The position numbers and the translations under genes are program-made. Shown here one piece after another: positions 26,784-36,878 of a DNA stretch of 49,525 nucleotides. Position 1 is the first letter of the stretch, and each line of letters starts with the position of its first letter. The DNA is from Chitinophagaceae bacterium (lineage in GTDB: Bacteria > Bacteroidota > Bacteroidia > Chitinophagales > Chitinophagaceae). The stretch is taken from contig CANGMZ010000009.1 of the NCBI GenBank assembly GCA_947454715.1, forward strand, positions 1-49,525, given 5' to 3'. The notes under the pieces are model-generated. The model saw only the letters and a list, made by a program, of their open reading frames with translations, was not told the origin of the DNA and searched no databases.

Positions 26784-27686
26784 ATGCAACAACCATCATA
26801 CATAGTTTTCCAGTGTTACGGCTATGAGGCTGTATTTCTGGAGTGTGCATTTTCGTTGATGTCATTATCGGGGTTATATACACCTGCTGAATTAAGTAAT
26901 ACTGAGATCTGGATTTATACAGATAAACCGGAATGGTTTGATAAGTTGAATTGCCCACTTCCTATCTATTTCCGAAAAATGGATGCCGCACTAATAAAGC
27001 AATGGCGTGGGAAGATAGACTTTGTACACCGTGTGAAAATTGAATTGCTGCTCGACTTTACACAGTCCCGAACAGGGAATGTGCTATATGCAGATACAGA
27101 TATGGTTTTCCTGCACCCGCTGGGCGATGTTTGGTCGGGTATAGACAAAGGGGAATTGTATATGCATATTCAGGAAGGTAAGATCAGCGAAAGAGGTAAT
27201 CCTATTTTTAAAAAGCTGGATAACTATCTGCGCACGGGTGCAGCCATTCAGAACAAGCAATCTCCGCTATATGATATGGATATGTGGAATGCAGGTGTGT
27301 TAGGCTTCAACACACAGCACAGGCATTTACTCACACAAGCATTGGCATACACAGACAGCGAATATCCTCGCTTTCCTAAACATATTGTAGAGCAGTTTGC
27401 ATTCTCTATTCAGTTTCAGACAACCGGCAATGTGAAGGCAGCTATGCCATACATGCTCCATTATTGGAACATGAAAGAGATGCGCCCTGTTATATCGTCA
27501 TTCCTGGAGCATTTCAAAGGTCGCTCGTGGAATGAATTGACCCGTTATAGCAGACTCATACAGCCTTATTTACTTGTTACTGAAAAGAATATGTTTATAC
27601 AAAACCGTTCGCTTTCAGAAAAAGTCCTTAACAAAAAGTGGCAGCCTGCGCCATATAATTGGTTGCAACTCGAAAAGCAAATGTGA
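26784..27686 (+). CDS. Putative glycosyltransferase with a DxD motif
   Basis: A 300-residue cytoplasmic protein of glycosyltransferase GT-A type. It opens with PSYIVFQCYGYEAVFLECAFSL, and the DxD metal/nucleotide-sugar motif is YADTDMVF (D104 and D106). A later segment, MDMWNAGVLGFN, is reminiscent of the acceptor or sugar-binding loop of GT8-like enzymes, in which WNAGV recurs. The donor and acceptor are unknown. It is likely co-transcribed with the methyltransferase immediately upstream, and it ends 11 bases from the convergent patatin-like gene. Confidence 0.78.
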   Translation: MQQPSYIVFQCYGYEAVFLECAFSLMSLSGLYTPAELSNTEIWIYTDKPEWFDKLNCPLPIYFRKMDAALIKQWRGKIDFVHRVKIELLLDFTQSRTGNVLYADTDMVFLHPLGDVWSGIDKGELYMHIQEGKISERGNPIFKKLDNYLRTGAAIQNKQSPLYDMDMWNAGVLGFNTQHRHLLTQALAYTDSEYPRFPKHIVEQFAFSIQFQTTGNVKAAMPYMLHYWNMKEMRPVISSFLEHFKGRSWNELTRYSRLIQPYLLVTEKNMFIQNRSLSEKVLNKKWQPAPYNWLQLEKQM

Positions 27687-27697
27687 TTATAACGGTA

Positions 27698-29920
27698 TTA
27701 TTTCAGCAGTTTCAGTAACGTGTCCACCGCTGCTTGGTTTCCTTTATTGTAGATAGACCAGTACAGATCTTCCTTTTCTTTAGATGTGAGGTGAAAGTTC
27801 AATGCGGCAGATGATTTTGATTCCTTAGGCACATAGCAGAGTGTTACATAATGCAGTTTACCTTCCATAAAATAGGGGGTATAATCTTTCAGGAAACTAT
27901 GTTTATACGACTGAAACGCCTCCCATTTGTTCTGAATTACAAACAGCGGGTCAGTGAGCATATTTGAGAAAGTAGATTCAGACGAAGCCTCGCTGACATC
28001 ATATTCCCTGCTGTCCCTTATTTCCAGAAATATTGTCTTACTGATGTTTTTATTCATCCAGTCTCGTAATACATAGAGATAACGACTGGCAACTTCCACA
28101 CCATAGTTATCTCGTAAACCGGCATCCATAATATTCATATAGGGTTGACTGGGGAGGCGCACAACAGGCAGCACAAAAGGAAATGTCGCATTCATGCGTA
28201 ATGCTGATGTGATGCGCATATTTGTTGGGTCTTTTCCTGCAAAGAATGCACCATAATCTACTGCATCTATTGGTGGACAAGACTCATAAAGGGAATATTC
28301 CGGCTGAGTGAGATAGCTTATCGGTAAGTTGCCCATCATCAATTTGCGCCCATCGTTAATGATAGTGCTGTTAATCAGCAGTTGTGGTATTTGTCCACAA
28401 GCTTCTCGGGGACCAAAGTAAGCCAGATTTTTGTCAAGTAACCCGTCGGTATTGGCAACCAGTTCTTGCTCCATGGCATAACCTCTGTCGCGGGTATATG
28501 AATGACCGGCAATTGTTATTTTATTAAATGGGGATATCAGATCTACGCTGGCAAGAGAAAATATTATCGCATTCAGCAAGTCTTTACCCATATTCTCCTG
28601 ATACTGTGGTGCATAAGGGTTTTTGATAAGTCCTTGTTGGTGTGCGTCATGGATACTGCGCCAGTATGTGGCTCCTATCATTCCGCCAGATGCACCGGTC
28701 ACTAACACAGTATGTTTGAATAGCTTACCCCCGCTCATGCTATCTATATACTGTAGCGCATGAAAGGTCCAATATGCAGATCTGGAGCCACCTCCGCTCG
28801 TGGTTATCACCACCAACGATGTACTGTCTCCCTGATCTGATATCGCTTTCCACTTATCCAGGCGTTCTTCTTCTGTCTTTTTATCGGCCATGAACCGCTT
28901 CGGGGTGAATACCGACCTGAGATTGCTGTAGCTATATTGTGGCCGTTGTGCTATTTCTGTTTTGTAATTGAGTCCATAAGCTATGCTGCGCAGGTCGAAT
29001 ATTTTATACTTTACCATTACGGAGAGTACTAATATAAACGCCATCCACCCGATAGCCTCCCAGCTTTTCATGAAGTATTTGAATGCTCCGACAAAGCCCA
29101 TGAGCATGGAGAACAACAACAGAAATCCGCCACCGGCAGGTATTCTGAGTAATGGTTGATCCATATACATACCCATGATAAGTAGTGCTACATAAGAAAA
29201 GAAGGCTGCGAATATCACATTTCTGTGATGACGGCTCATTATAGTGTTCAGTACCCGGGGGTGGTAAGGTTCCAAATCAGAGCTTTGCGCAATGTGCAGC
29301 CTGCCTGTGATATATGAACGAGCAGGAATAATATCTATTTCATAATCAAGTGTGTCGTAAGGGATCATCCTGCGTATGCGCGATGGTTTCGTAATAGAGG
29401 AGAGCAAGGATTTGAAAAAATCTCTGCTCACTCTGAAAAAGTAAGCGAATGACACCAAAACCAATAGAAAGAAACCCAGATAAAAGCCCGCCTGTAACCT
29501 AAGAATATCTATTAATTGTGCATGTTCGTTTACCAGTTGAAAACGAATAGACATAACAGAATAAAAGATGAGGAACACTATGGGAATGATAGCATTATTA
29601 ATACAGTAAACCAGAAATGCATGGCGAGTGGCACCCATGTAAGGCATACGTTTGCTGTGAATAATGAATGTGGTGATGTGCCATGTCATCATAAACACAC
29701 AGACCGTACTGCCAAGCAGGAACATGCTCATAAAGTTGATCTTACCCAAGTATTCAGGAGCAAGGAACAAAGAGGATGCACCGAAATGAGTTGCAAAGTC
29801 TCCGGATATAGTCAAAACTGCGATTAGCCAGAAACTAAGTAGCAACTGATATTTACGGAAATGCAGCAACAGTAACTGCACAGGCAAGAAATAATATATG
29901 CTCCTCAGCACACGCCGCAT
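27698..29920 (-). CDS. Membrane-bound patatin-like phospholipase
   Basis: A 740-residue protein that joins a membrane half to a patatin-type hydrolase. The first 320 residues contain about seven hydrophobic spans (for example 27-44, 66-88 and 105-125). The patatin part includes the oxyanion motif SGGGSR (375-380), the nucleophile elbow GASGG with S411, and the catalytic Asp in DAGLRDN (D599), so the Ser-Asp dyad is intact. Patatin-like enzymes release fatty acids from membrane lipids. The membrane half is not recognised and may anchor the enzyme or transport its products. No -7 element was found; a long imperfect inverted repeat lies upstream at 29992-30060. Confidence 0.82.
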   Translation of the reverse strand: MRRVLRSIYYFLPVQLLLLHFRKYQLLLSFWLIAVLTISGDFATHFGASSLFLAPEYLGKINFMSMFLLGSTVCVFMMTWHITTFIIHSKRMPYMGATRHAFLVYCINNAIIPIVFLIFYSVMSIRFQLVNEHAQLIDILRLQAGFYLGFFLLVLVSFAYFFRVSRDFFKSLLSSITKPSRIRRMIPYDTLDYEIDIIPARSYITGRLHIAQSSDLEPYHPRVLNTIMSRHHRNVIFAAFFSYVALLIMGMYMDQPLLRIPAGGGFLLLFSMLMGFVGAFKYFMKSWEAIGWMAFILVLSVMVKYKIFDLRSIAYGLNYKTEIAQRPQYSYSNLRSVFTPKRFMADKKTEEERLDKWKAISDQGDSTSLVVITTSGGGSRSAYWTFHALQYIDSMSGGKLFKHTVLVTGASGGMIGATYWRSIHDAHQQGLIKNPYAPQYQENMGKDLLNAIIFSLASVDLISPFNKITIAGHSYTRDRGYAMEQELVANTDGLLDKNLAYFGPREACGQIPQLLINSTIINDGRKLMMGNLPISYLTQPEYSLYESCPPIDAVDYGAFFAGKDPTNMRITSALRMNATFPFVLPVVRLPSQPYMNIMDAGLRDNYGVEVASRYLYVLRDWMNKNISKTIFLEIRDSREYDVSEASSESTFSNMLTDPLFVIQNKWEAFQSYKHSFLKDYTPYFMEGKLHYVTLCYVPKESKSSAALNFHLTSKEKEDLYWSIYNKGNQAAVDTLLKLLK

Positions 29921-29991
29921 AAATCACTGTTGGTTTTAATGTTCAAGCTACTGAATTTTTCGGAATGAATGGTTAAAAAGGAATATTATAT

Positions 29992-30060
29992 CAAAAATGC
30001 AACACACTTTCATTCTGATTTTTTGGGTGTTTCTCTGATTATTGCGTGTATTGCATTTTG
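29992..30060. repeat. Imperfect inverted repeat upstream of the patatin-like gene
   Basis: The arm at 29992-30007 (CAAAAATGCAACACAC) is nearly complementary to 30046-30060 (GTGTATTGCATTTTG), with one mismatch and one unpaired base, separated by 38 bases. It is not a typical terminator. It could be a regulator-binding site or a transcribed structure. Confidence 0.4.
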
Positions 30061-30092
30061 GGCGCGTTATATATTGACCTTACGGTTAACAA

Positions 30093-30118
30093 AAAAGTCT
30101 CCCGGAAAGGAGACTTTT
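30093..30118 (-). terminator. Terminator of the nuo operon
   Basis: A perfect 10-bp stem AAAAGTCTCC/GGAGACTTTT with a 6-base loop, followed by a T-run on the minus strand, 24 bases beyond the nuoN stop. Confidence 0.85.
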
Positions 30119-30141
30119 AAAACTATAAGTAAGTATGTTTA

Positions 30142-31584
30142 TTAAGGTTGTAATAAGAATAACTGCGGAAGCACACCAATCAGTAGTACAATAATTGCTG
30201 TAGCTATCAAAAGGATCTTGTCTGTAGTAGTTACTTCTGAAGTCAGTTCGGGGTCGCCTTGCTTGAAGTACATGGCAATAATGACTCTGAAATAGTAATA
30301 AACACTTATCGCAGCCATAAGTAATGCGAACAGCACTAACCACATTAAGTTACCTTGTTGCATAACTGCGAGTAATACATAATATTTAGCCATAAAACCA
30401 CCGGTAAGTGGAATACCTGCTAAAGAGAATAGGAATATTGTAGTTACGAATGCCAATAAAGGATGTTTTTTAGCCAATCCGTTAAAACCATCGTAAGTAT
30501 AATCTTTCATTTTTACCAGCACCGCGAATATACCGATTGTAGCAACACTATAAGCAACGCCGTAGATAACGATACCATTCCAGGCAAGGCTTGAATTAAC
30601 AGCCAGCACAGAGAACAACATAAAGCCGGCTTGTGCTATAGAGGAGTACGCCAACATACGTTTTACACTCTGCTGGAAAACCGCAGTGACATTACCTATA
30701 AGTAGTGTTGCAGCTGTTACTATTGCCAACACCATCACCCAATGATCGCTGATATTACCCAGTGACACATGGAACAAGCGAAGGAACGCAAAGAAGATAC
30801 CTGCCTTTACTATAGTTGCCATGAACGCAGTAAAAGGTGTTGGTGTGCCATCATAAACATCTGGTGTCCAGGTGTGCATAGGTGCAGCAGATACTTTAAA
30901 GCCCAAAGCTACAATCAGGAATATAATACCAGCTATTGCCAATGGGTTTAATGCATCACTATGCAACATTGTTACCATCTCTGTGATGTTGAATGTGCGT
31001 GCAGCACCGTACAAAAGAGTGATACCCATCAGCAAAATACCTGTTGAGAATGACCCCATCAGGAAGTATTTCAATGATGCTTCACTGCTTTTCAGATTGC
31101 GCTTGTCGCTACCTGCCAGAATATACTGAGGTATAGACATTATTTCGATGCCTATAAACAAGATCAACAGTGAATTGTAGGCAGTTAATAAGTAAAGACC
31201 GCAAAGAATAAAGAACAATAAAGCGAAATATTCAGCAACATGAGTGCCCACTTTTTTAAATTCCTTACCTATAAGTAATACATAAAGGCAAGTACAAGCG
31301 GTCATTAATGTGCTAAACCACATAGATAATTTATCTATGCGTAGCATTTTGTTGAACAAAACCTGTGGAAAACCACCTTCGTTAAGGTTGGCTGTGCCTA
31401 GCATGTTCAGCGTCATGCTTCTCAATGCCGGACCGGTAGCGTCACTCAGTTCCAGAATGTTGATGCCCAGCAGCGCCAGGAAAAGCACTGCGGCTATAGA
31501 TGTTACAGTTTTCTTATTGTCCACGAATAAACCGGTGAACATCATGATAATACCAAAAACCGTAGTAGCAATAATTGCAGTCAT
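30142..31584 (-). CDS. nuoN: NADH-quinone oxidoreductase subunit N
   Basis: A 480-residue antiporter-like proton-pumping subunit of complex I. It has about 14 hydrophobic spans. Family marks are IGIEIMSIPQYIL with the proton-pathway Glu, the lysine-containing KSSEASLKYFLMGSFSTG, the HTWTPDVYDGTPTPFTAFMATIVKAG loop, and RMLAYSSIAQAGF. It is the last gene of the nuo operon and is followed by a strong terminator. Confidence 0.97.
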   Translation of the reverse strand: MTAIIATTVFGIIMMFTGLFVDNKKTVTSIAAVLFLALLGINILELSDATGPALRSMTLNMLGTANLNEGGFPQVLFNKMLRIDKLSMWFSTLMTACTCLYVLLIGKEFKKVGTHVAEYFALLFFILCGLYLLTAYNSLLILFIGIEIMSIPQYILAGSDKRNLKSSEASLKYFLMGSFSTGILLMGITLLYGAARTFNITEMVTMLHSDALNPLAIAGIIFLIVALGFKVSAAPMHTWTPDVYDGTPTPFTAFMATIVKAGIFFAFLRLFHVSLGNISDHWVMVLAIVTAATLLIGNVTAVFQQSVKRMLAYSSIAQAGFMLFSVLAVNSSLAWNGIVIYGVAYSVATIGIFAVLVKMKDYTYDGFNGLAKKHPLLAFVTTIFLFSLAGIPLTGGFMAKYYVLLAVMQQGNLMWLVLFALLMAAISVYYYFRVIIAMYFKQGDPELTSEVTTTDKILLIATAIIVLLIGVLPQLFLLQP

Positions 31585-31674
31585 AATCTCAATTCAAAAC
31601 CTGCCACAAGGCAAGCTGGTTCAAAATTTTAAATATCAAAACTCATTTTACAATGAGGAAACGTTTCTATTCTC

Positions 31675-33117
31675 TTACTTTACAATCATCTGAGCAACTC
31701 CTGCTGTAAGATCCAAAAGTGGTTTTGGATACACACCCAGAAATACAATCAATGTAATAACAACTGCCAGACCTACATACTCATTGAGTGCCAGATCTTT
31801 TGCCATTACCATTGTAGTCTTTTCACCGTAAGCTGTTTTTTGAATCATGTTGAGCGTATAAACAGCACCCAGAATAATACCCAAACCGGCAAGAACGGTC
31901 ATTACTGTATGGTTAGAAATCATACCTCCGAACAAGCCGTTGAACATCATGAACTCGCCAATAAAACCATTGGTAAGCGGTAATGCAATGTTTGCCAAAG
32001 AAATGATTACAAAAGCTATTGCCATTTGTGGTGCTGAACTAGCCATACCACCAAGCTTTGTCATATCGCGGGTTCCCCAACGTTGCTCTATCATGCTAAC
32101 GATCAACCACATACCGGTAATGTTAATACCGTGATTGAACATTTGTACCATTACGCCATGCATACCCACACCATTGTGTGCAAATGCTGTAGCACACATA
32201 AGACCCATGTGCGCAATAGAAGAATATGCTATCAGGCGTTTGATATCCGTTTGTACGATTGCAATGCAAGAAGCATAAACGATACCTATTACAGAAAGAA
32301 CGACTACAACATCAGACCAATAGGCTACACCTGCAGGTAGGGTTGGCATTAACCAACGCAATATTGCATATAGACCCATTTTCACCATCAATGCACTTAG
32401 AATAATGGTAACAGGTGTAGGCGATTGTTCATAAGCATCCGGCTGCCAAGTATGGAATGGGAATATTGGCATTTTTATAGCAAAAGCAATAAAGATGAGC
32501 CAGAATAACCATTGTTGCTTATCAGCAGGTAATGCTGCGCCGGCATGTGTAATAGAAGCCCAAGAGTAACTGTTTGCACCAGGTGTTTGTAATGACAAGT
32601 AAATCAATGCAGATAGCATCATTAAACTACCTACGAATGTGTAAATGAAAAACTTGAAAGTAACCGGAATACGCTTTTCGCCACCCCACTGAGAGCAAAG
32701 AAAATATACAGGTATTAATGCCAATTCCCAGAAAACATAGAACAAGAGTGCATCTGATGCCAAGAAAACACCCATAAGACCAGCTTGTGAAAGGAGCATC
32801 AAACCATAAAATGATCCGGGGTTTTCAACGTCTTTGTTGATTTGTGCAATCATTACCACCATCATTACGATGCCGGTTAGCAGGCAGAGCATACTGCTCA
32901 TGCCATCTGCCATCAGGCTGAATCGGGTACCTAACAGCGGTATCCATTCCTGATCGAAAGACATGGGTGCAGAAAAATTACCGGCACTAACATAAGCCGA
33001 TAGACCTAATGTAGCAATGGTGCTTATCAATGCCAGCGCTTTAGCGGCATCGCCTTTTACAGCGAAAGAAAATGCGCCTGTAATTAATGGAATGAGAATA
33101 AGAAGTAACAATATCAT
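31675..33117 (-). CDS. nuoM: NADH-quinone oxidoreductase subunit M
   Basis: A 480-residue complex I antiporter-like subunit. It has FYVFWELALIPVYFL with the conserved Glu, the HTWQPDAYEQSPTPVTIILSALMVKMG loop and RLIAYSSIAHMGLM. About 14 membrane spans are visible. Its leader (33124-33150) is a degenerate copy of the AAGTCAA tandem motif also found before nuoF. A 236-base gap separates it from nuoL, with no promoter element seen in it. Confidence 0.97.
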   Translation of the reverse strand: MILLLLILIPLITGAFSFAVKGDAAKALALISTIATLGLSAYVSAGNFSAPMSFDQEWIPLLGTRFSLMADGMSSMLCLLTGIVMMVVMIAQINKDVENPGSFYGLMLLSQAGLMGVFLASDALLFYVFWELALIPVYFLCSQWGGEKRIPVTFKFFIYTFVGSLMMLSALIYLSLQTPGANSYSWASITHAGAALPADKQQWLFWLIFIAFAIKMPIFPFHTWQPDAYEQSPTPVTIILSALMVKMGLYAILRWLMPTLPAGVAYWSDVVVVLSVIGIVYASCIAIVQTDIKRLIAYSSIAHMGLMCATAFAHNGVGMHGVMVQMFNHGINITGMWLIVSMIEQRWGTRDMTKLGGMASSAPQMAIAFVIISLANIALPLTNGFIGEFMMFNGLFGGMISNHTVMTVLAGLGIILGAVYTLNMIQKTAYGEKTTMVMAKDLALNEYVGLAVVITLIVFLGVYPKPLLDLTAGVAQMIVK

Positions 33118-33353
33118 ACTTATAAGTCAAAAGTTAAAAGTAAGAACCAAAAAGTGCCCGCTTTTATTTGTTATTTATATTTATTATTTGTCTTAGCAAG
33201 AACTATAACCAGTGAAATTCTGTTTTAAAATACTCAATAAGACCGATCTCTATGTTTAATTGATGACACCTGTTCCTTCGCACACATCCTTGTTTACTAT
33301 ATCACTCACAAAGAGTATTACAACAAACCTCACTTCAGGTATTACCTGTTTTA
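33118..33353 (-). other. Gap between nuoL and nuoM with a short direct-repeat leader
   Basis: No gene or promoter element is visible. The nuoM-proximal end holds three degenerate 7-base units at 33124-33144 (AAGTCAA, AAGTTAA, AAGTAAG) followed by AACC, the same layout as in front of nuoF. The rest is AT-rich. Confidence 0.4.
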
Positions 33354-35252
33354 TTACTTTACCCAAAAGAAACTAAGCGTAAACAACGCCACCATTCCTA
33401 ATACCATAATGAAGATATAGAAACCTACCTGACCCGTCTGCAACATTCTGAGACGATCTCCGCCCCATTTCACAGACTTACCAACGCCGTTTACAATACC
33501 ATCAATACCCATTTTTTCAACAAAACGATCAAGAACACCAGAGAGTGCCTCGATTGGGCGAACAATAATTGAGTCATACAATTCATCAACATACCATTTG
33601 TTCTCCAATATTTTAGCTATGCCAGTGCTTTCAGCAAATGCCGGTTTACGGAACATTGTATAGGCTACGCCAATCATTGTCAATGAAGCGGCTGTAGAAA
33701 TGCCCATCAATGCCCATTCCATACCAGCGCTCAGGTGATGCTCACCGAAGTTTTTAACAACAGGAGCCAAGTATTCGTTGAATAAGTTATGCTCGCTCAT
33801 TACCTCCGGCAGACCTACATAACCACCAACGATTGACAAAATAGCCAATATCATTAACGGCGCTGTCATTGCAATCGGACTTTCGTGCAGGTGATGTTCC
33901 TGCTCGTGAGTGCCACGGAATGTGCCTGTGAATGTGAGGAAATATAAACGGAACATATAAAATGCGGTCATCATTGCTGCCAGAACAGCTAATGCAAACA
34001 ATATAGGATTATGTGCAAATGCTGCAGTCAGGATAGCATCTTTAGAGAAAAAGCCCGAGAACATTGGTACACCTGATATTGCCAGACAGCCAATAAGGAA
34101 GGTAATAGACGTTATTCTCATTTTCTTACCCAAACCACCCATTTTACGAATATCCTGTTCGCCGTCCATAGCATGAATAACACTACCTGAACCCAAGAAC
34201 ATCAATGCCTTGAAGAATGCGTGTGTCATAACGTGGAAAACCGCAGTTGTATACGCACCCACACCCAAAGCCAGAAACATAAAGCCCAATTGGCTGACAG
34301 TAGAATAAGCTAAAACTTTTTTGATATCATATTGACGAATAGCGATTGTTGCTGCCAATAGTGCAGTAGCCAAACCAACTACGGCAACGATATTGAGCGT
34401 AAGTGGTGCCATTGAGTACATCACGCCGCTACGTGCTATCATGTAAATACCTGCAGTAACCATTGTTGCAGCGTGTATTAACGCAGAAACAGGAGTAGGA
34501 CCTGCCATGGCATCTGGTAACCATGTGTACAATGGGATCTGAGCACTCTTACCTGTAGCACCAATGAAGAAGCAAATAGTTATCCACGTAATTGTTGAAG
34601 AAGGAACAGTTGACATGCCACTACCTAATGTAGTGAACAGCTCTTTGTATGAAAGTGTACCGAAATTGTATAACACAAGCAACATTCCTACCAAGAAACC
34701 AAGATCACCGATACGGTTCATTACAAATGCTTTTTTAGCCGCATTAGTATATTCTCTTTTTTTGAACCAGAAACCAATGAGCAGGTATGAGCACAAACCA
34801 ACACCTTCCCAACCAATGAACATTACGAGGTAGTTAGCACCTAGTATGAGCAGGAGCATAGAGAACACAAATAGGTTCAGGTAAGCGAAGTACTTAACCA
34901 TACCCTCATCATGATGCATGTATGAAGTAGAATATACGTGTATCAGAAAACCAATACCTGTAATAATGAGCAAGAACAAAGAAGAAAGCGCATCGACTTG
35001 GAAAGCCAACGGTATGCGTAATGCTCCGGATTGTATAAAGTCAAACAGATTGACGATTACCGGTCCCTGAAATGAAGGATTTCTTACCTCAAAGAAAATA
35101 CCCAGAGATACGGCAAAAGAAGCCAGTATAGCTGCGCTGCCTATAATGCCGGCAAGCGTTTTTGGCATTTTGTTCCATAAAAGACCATTGATCAGGAACC
35201 CGATCAGTGGAAATAGAGGTACTAAGTATACGAGTTGAGAAAAATTCCCCAT
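33354..35252 (-). CDS. nuoL: NADH-quinone oxidoreductase subunit L
   Basis: A 632-residue subunit with 15-16 predicted spans and the long C-terminal lateral helix typical of NuoL. Motifs include FIGWEGVGLCSYLLIGFW with the key Glu, KSAQIPLYTWLPDAMAGPTPVSALIHAATMVTAGIYMIAR, and KVLAYSTVSQLGFMFLALGVG. It is the most distal proton-translocating subunit in complex I. The gene starts 25 bases after nuoK. Confidence 0.97.
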   Translation of the reverse strand: MGNFSQLVYLVPLFPLIGFLINGLLWNKMPKTLAGIIGSAAILASFAVSLGIFFEVRNPSFQGPVIVNLFDFIQSGALRIPLAFQVDALSSLFLLIITGIGFLIHVYSTSYMHHDEGMVKYFAYLNLFVFSMLLLILGANYLVMFIGWEGVGLCSYLLIGFWFKKREYTNAAKKAFVMNRIGDLGFLVGMLLVLYNFGTLSYKELFTTLGSGMSTVPSSTITWITICFFIGATGKSAQIPLYTWLPDAMAGPTPVSALIHAATMVTAGIYMIARSGVMYSMAPLTLNIVAVVGLATALLAATIAIRQYDIKKVLAYSTVSQLGFMFLALGVGAYTTAVFHVMTHAFFKALMFLGSGSVIHAMDGEQDIRKMGGLGKKMRITSITFLIGCLAISGVPMFSGFFSKDAILTAAFAHNPILFALAVLAAMMTAFYMFRLYFLTFTGTFRGTHEQEHHLHESPIAMTAPLMILAILSIVGGYVGLPEVMSEHNLFNEYLAPVVKNFGEHHLSAGMEWALMGISTAASLTMIGVAYTMFRKPAFAESTGIAKILENKWYVDELYDSIIVRPIEALSGVLDRFVEKMGIDGIVNGVGKSVKWGGDRLRMLQTGQVGFYIFIMVLGMVALFTLSFFWVK

Positions 35253-35277
35253 TTTTTACTTTTGAATTTTTTACTGT

Positions 35278-35583
35278 TTAGTGTTTCAGCCTGTTTAATA
35301 TATTGATATCTACCGAGTGTACTTTTCTATACATCATTACGATTACAGCAAGACCCACGGCAACTTCTGCAGCAGCCACAACCATAATAAAGAACACGAA
35401 CAATTGTGCGTCTGCATCGCCGTAGATCTTTGAAAAAGCTACAAGCAACAGATTTACTGCATTCAGCATGAGCTCAATACACATAAATATGATGATGGCA
35501 TTGCGCCTCATCAATGTTCCCATAATACCTATGGAGAACAAAAGCAGGCTTAAAAACAAATAATGCGTAGAACTAACCGGCAT
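35278..35583 (-). CDS. nuoK: NADH-quinone oxidoreductase subunit K
   Basis: A 101-residue, three-span subunit. The membrane glutamate motif is in [17 protein letters not shown], and the N-terminal segment [19 protein letters not shown] is conserved. It participates in the central proton channel between NuoH and the antiporter-like subunits. Length is normal. It is 34 bases downstream of nuoJ. Confidence 0.97.
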   Translation of the reverse strand: MPVSSTHYLFLSLLLFSIGIMGTLMRRNAIIIFMCIELMLNAVNLLLVAFSKIYGDADAQLFVFFIMVVAAAEVAVGLAVIVMMYRKVHSVDINILNRLKH

Positions 35584-35617
35584 ATAAATAATAATTGAAC
35601 TCTAAAACAATAATGAA

Positions 35618-36145
35618 CTAAACTATTTCGGTTTTGTCTGAAGCGGGTACATTTTCTTTCTTACCGATCACTACCGCACCTATCATTGCACTAAGGAAAA
35701 GCACACTGCTTATTTCAAATGGTAATACATACTTGGTAAATAATACCTTACCCAGGTTGCTTATTAACCCGATATCTGTAGATGCCGGATCAATAGTCTC
35801 TGATTTTGCTGTTGTGATACCCATAAGGATAACCAAAAACAGAATACCGCCGGATATAACCCCTGCCAGCTGTATCATCATTCCTTTTTGTGGCTCTACA
35901 TCTGCATTCAGATTCATGAGCATAATCACAAACAGGAAGAGCACCATTATGGCGCCGGCATAAACTATAATATTAACAACTGCCAAAAACTGTGCATTCA
36001 TTAATATATAATGGCCTGATATTGCGAAAAAAGTAAGTATCAGGAACATTACACTGTTTACAGGGTTGCGGCTGAGAATAACACCCAGTGCGCTGCCAAC
36101 GGCCATTGCTGATAAAAACCAAAATAAAATACTGTAGATGTCCAT
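35618..36145 (-). CDS. nuoJ: NADH-quinone oxidoreductase subunit J
   Basis: A 175-residue, five-span subunit. It shows NPVNSVMFLILTFFAISGHYILMNAQFLAVVNIIVYAGAIMVLFLFVIMLMNL-type conservation, including the VYAGAIMVLFLFVIML region. The C-terminus is short and charged. Start at ATG 36145, 13 bases after the nuoI stop. Confidence 0.96.
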   Translation of the reverse strand: MDIYSILFWFLSAMAVGSALGVILSRNPVNSVMFLILTFFAISGHYILMNAQFLAVVNIIVYAGAIMVLFLFVIMLMNLNADVEPQKGMMIQLAGVISGGILFLVILMGITTAKSETIDPASTDIGLISNLGKVLFTKYVLPFEISSVLFLSAMIGAVVIGKKENVPASDKTEIV

Positions 36146-36158
36146 ATTAATCTGTTAT

Positions 36159-36662
36159 CTATCCTTGTTGTTTTGGATTAGGAATAAGCAGGTCTTCCTT
36201 TTTATAAATAAAGCTCTGTCTGTTATAGTTTGCAGGCATTACGGTTTCTGTAAGATATACTGCATCTTTAGGGCAAGCCTCTTCGCAGTTACCGCAGAAT
36301 ATGCAACGAAGCATGTTTATTTCATACTTAGCAGCATATTTTTCTTCTCTGTACAGGTTTTCTTCTCCGGCTTTGCGTTCTGCAGCTTCCATTGTTATGG
36401 CTTCAGCAGGGCAAGCAAGTGCGCATAACCCGCAAGCTGTGCAACGTTCTTTTCCTTCTTCATCGCGGTTAAGGATGTGCAAACCACGAAAAACAGGGCT
36501 GAACGGACGTTTTTGTTCCGGATAGCTAACTGTAGCTTTTTTCTTAACAATGTGCCCCAGTGTAATACCCAAACCCTTTAAGATGGAAGGCAAATATGCC
36601 CGCTCCCCAATGGTCATTGGGCTGCGGTTTACCTGCACTGATCTGTTAGTTAGTTTTTCCAT
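36159..36662 (-). CDS. nuoI: NADH-quinone oxidoreductase subunit I
   Basis: A 167-residue iron-sulfur subunit carrying clusters N6a and N6b. Two ferredoxin motifs are seen, CTACGLCALACP and CIFCGNCEEACP. I take ATG 36662 as start; a further upstream TTG at 36686 would add eight basic residues and is less likely. It is separated from nuoH by about 216 bases without a promoter element. Confidence 0.96.
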   Translation of the reverse strand: MEKLTNRSVQVNRSPMTIGERAYLPSILKGLGITLGHIVKKKATVSYPEQKRPFSPVFRGLHILNRDEEGKERCTACGLCALACPAEAITMEAAERKAGEENLYREEKYAAKYEINMLRCIFCGNCEEACPKDAVYLTETVMPANYNRQSFIYKKEDLLIPNPKQQG

Positions 36663-36878
36663 TATTCTCTTTTTCCAAAACCTCAATAATATATTCGATA
36701 TGTAATTTCAAAACCGGAAATCTCAAAAGAGCACATTCCAACTCGAAATCCAATCTATTATCTTTATTAACGTGTGTATAGTAGTTTCTTGTTGCCCTTA
36801 CAGGCTGTCAGTCAATTCTAAAAAATCGTTTTATCGATTTATCTGGTTTGCTACTGTTATCGTTGCTAAAAATAATAT

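Noticed and set aside
30093-30118. The hairpin considered as a promoter-proximal operator for the patatin-like gene
   Set aside because: It lies just after the nuoN stop and ends in a T-run on the minus strand, so a terminator is a better explanation.
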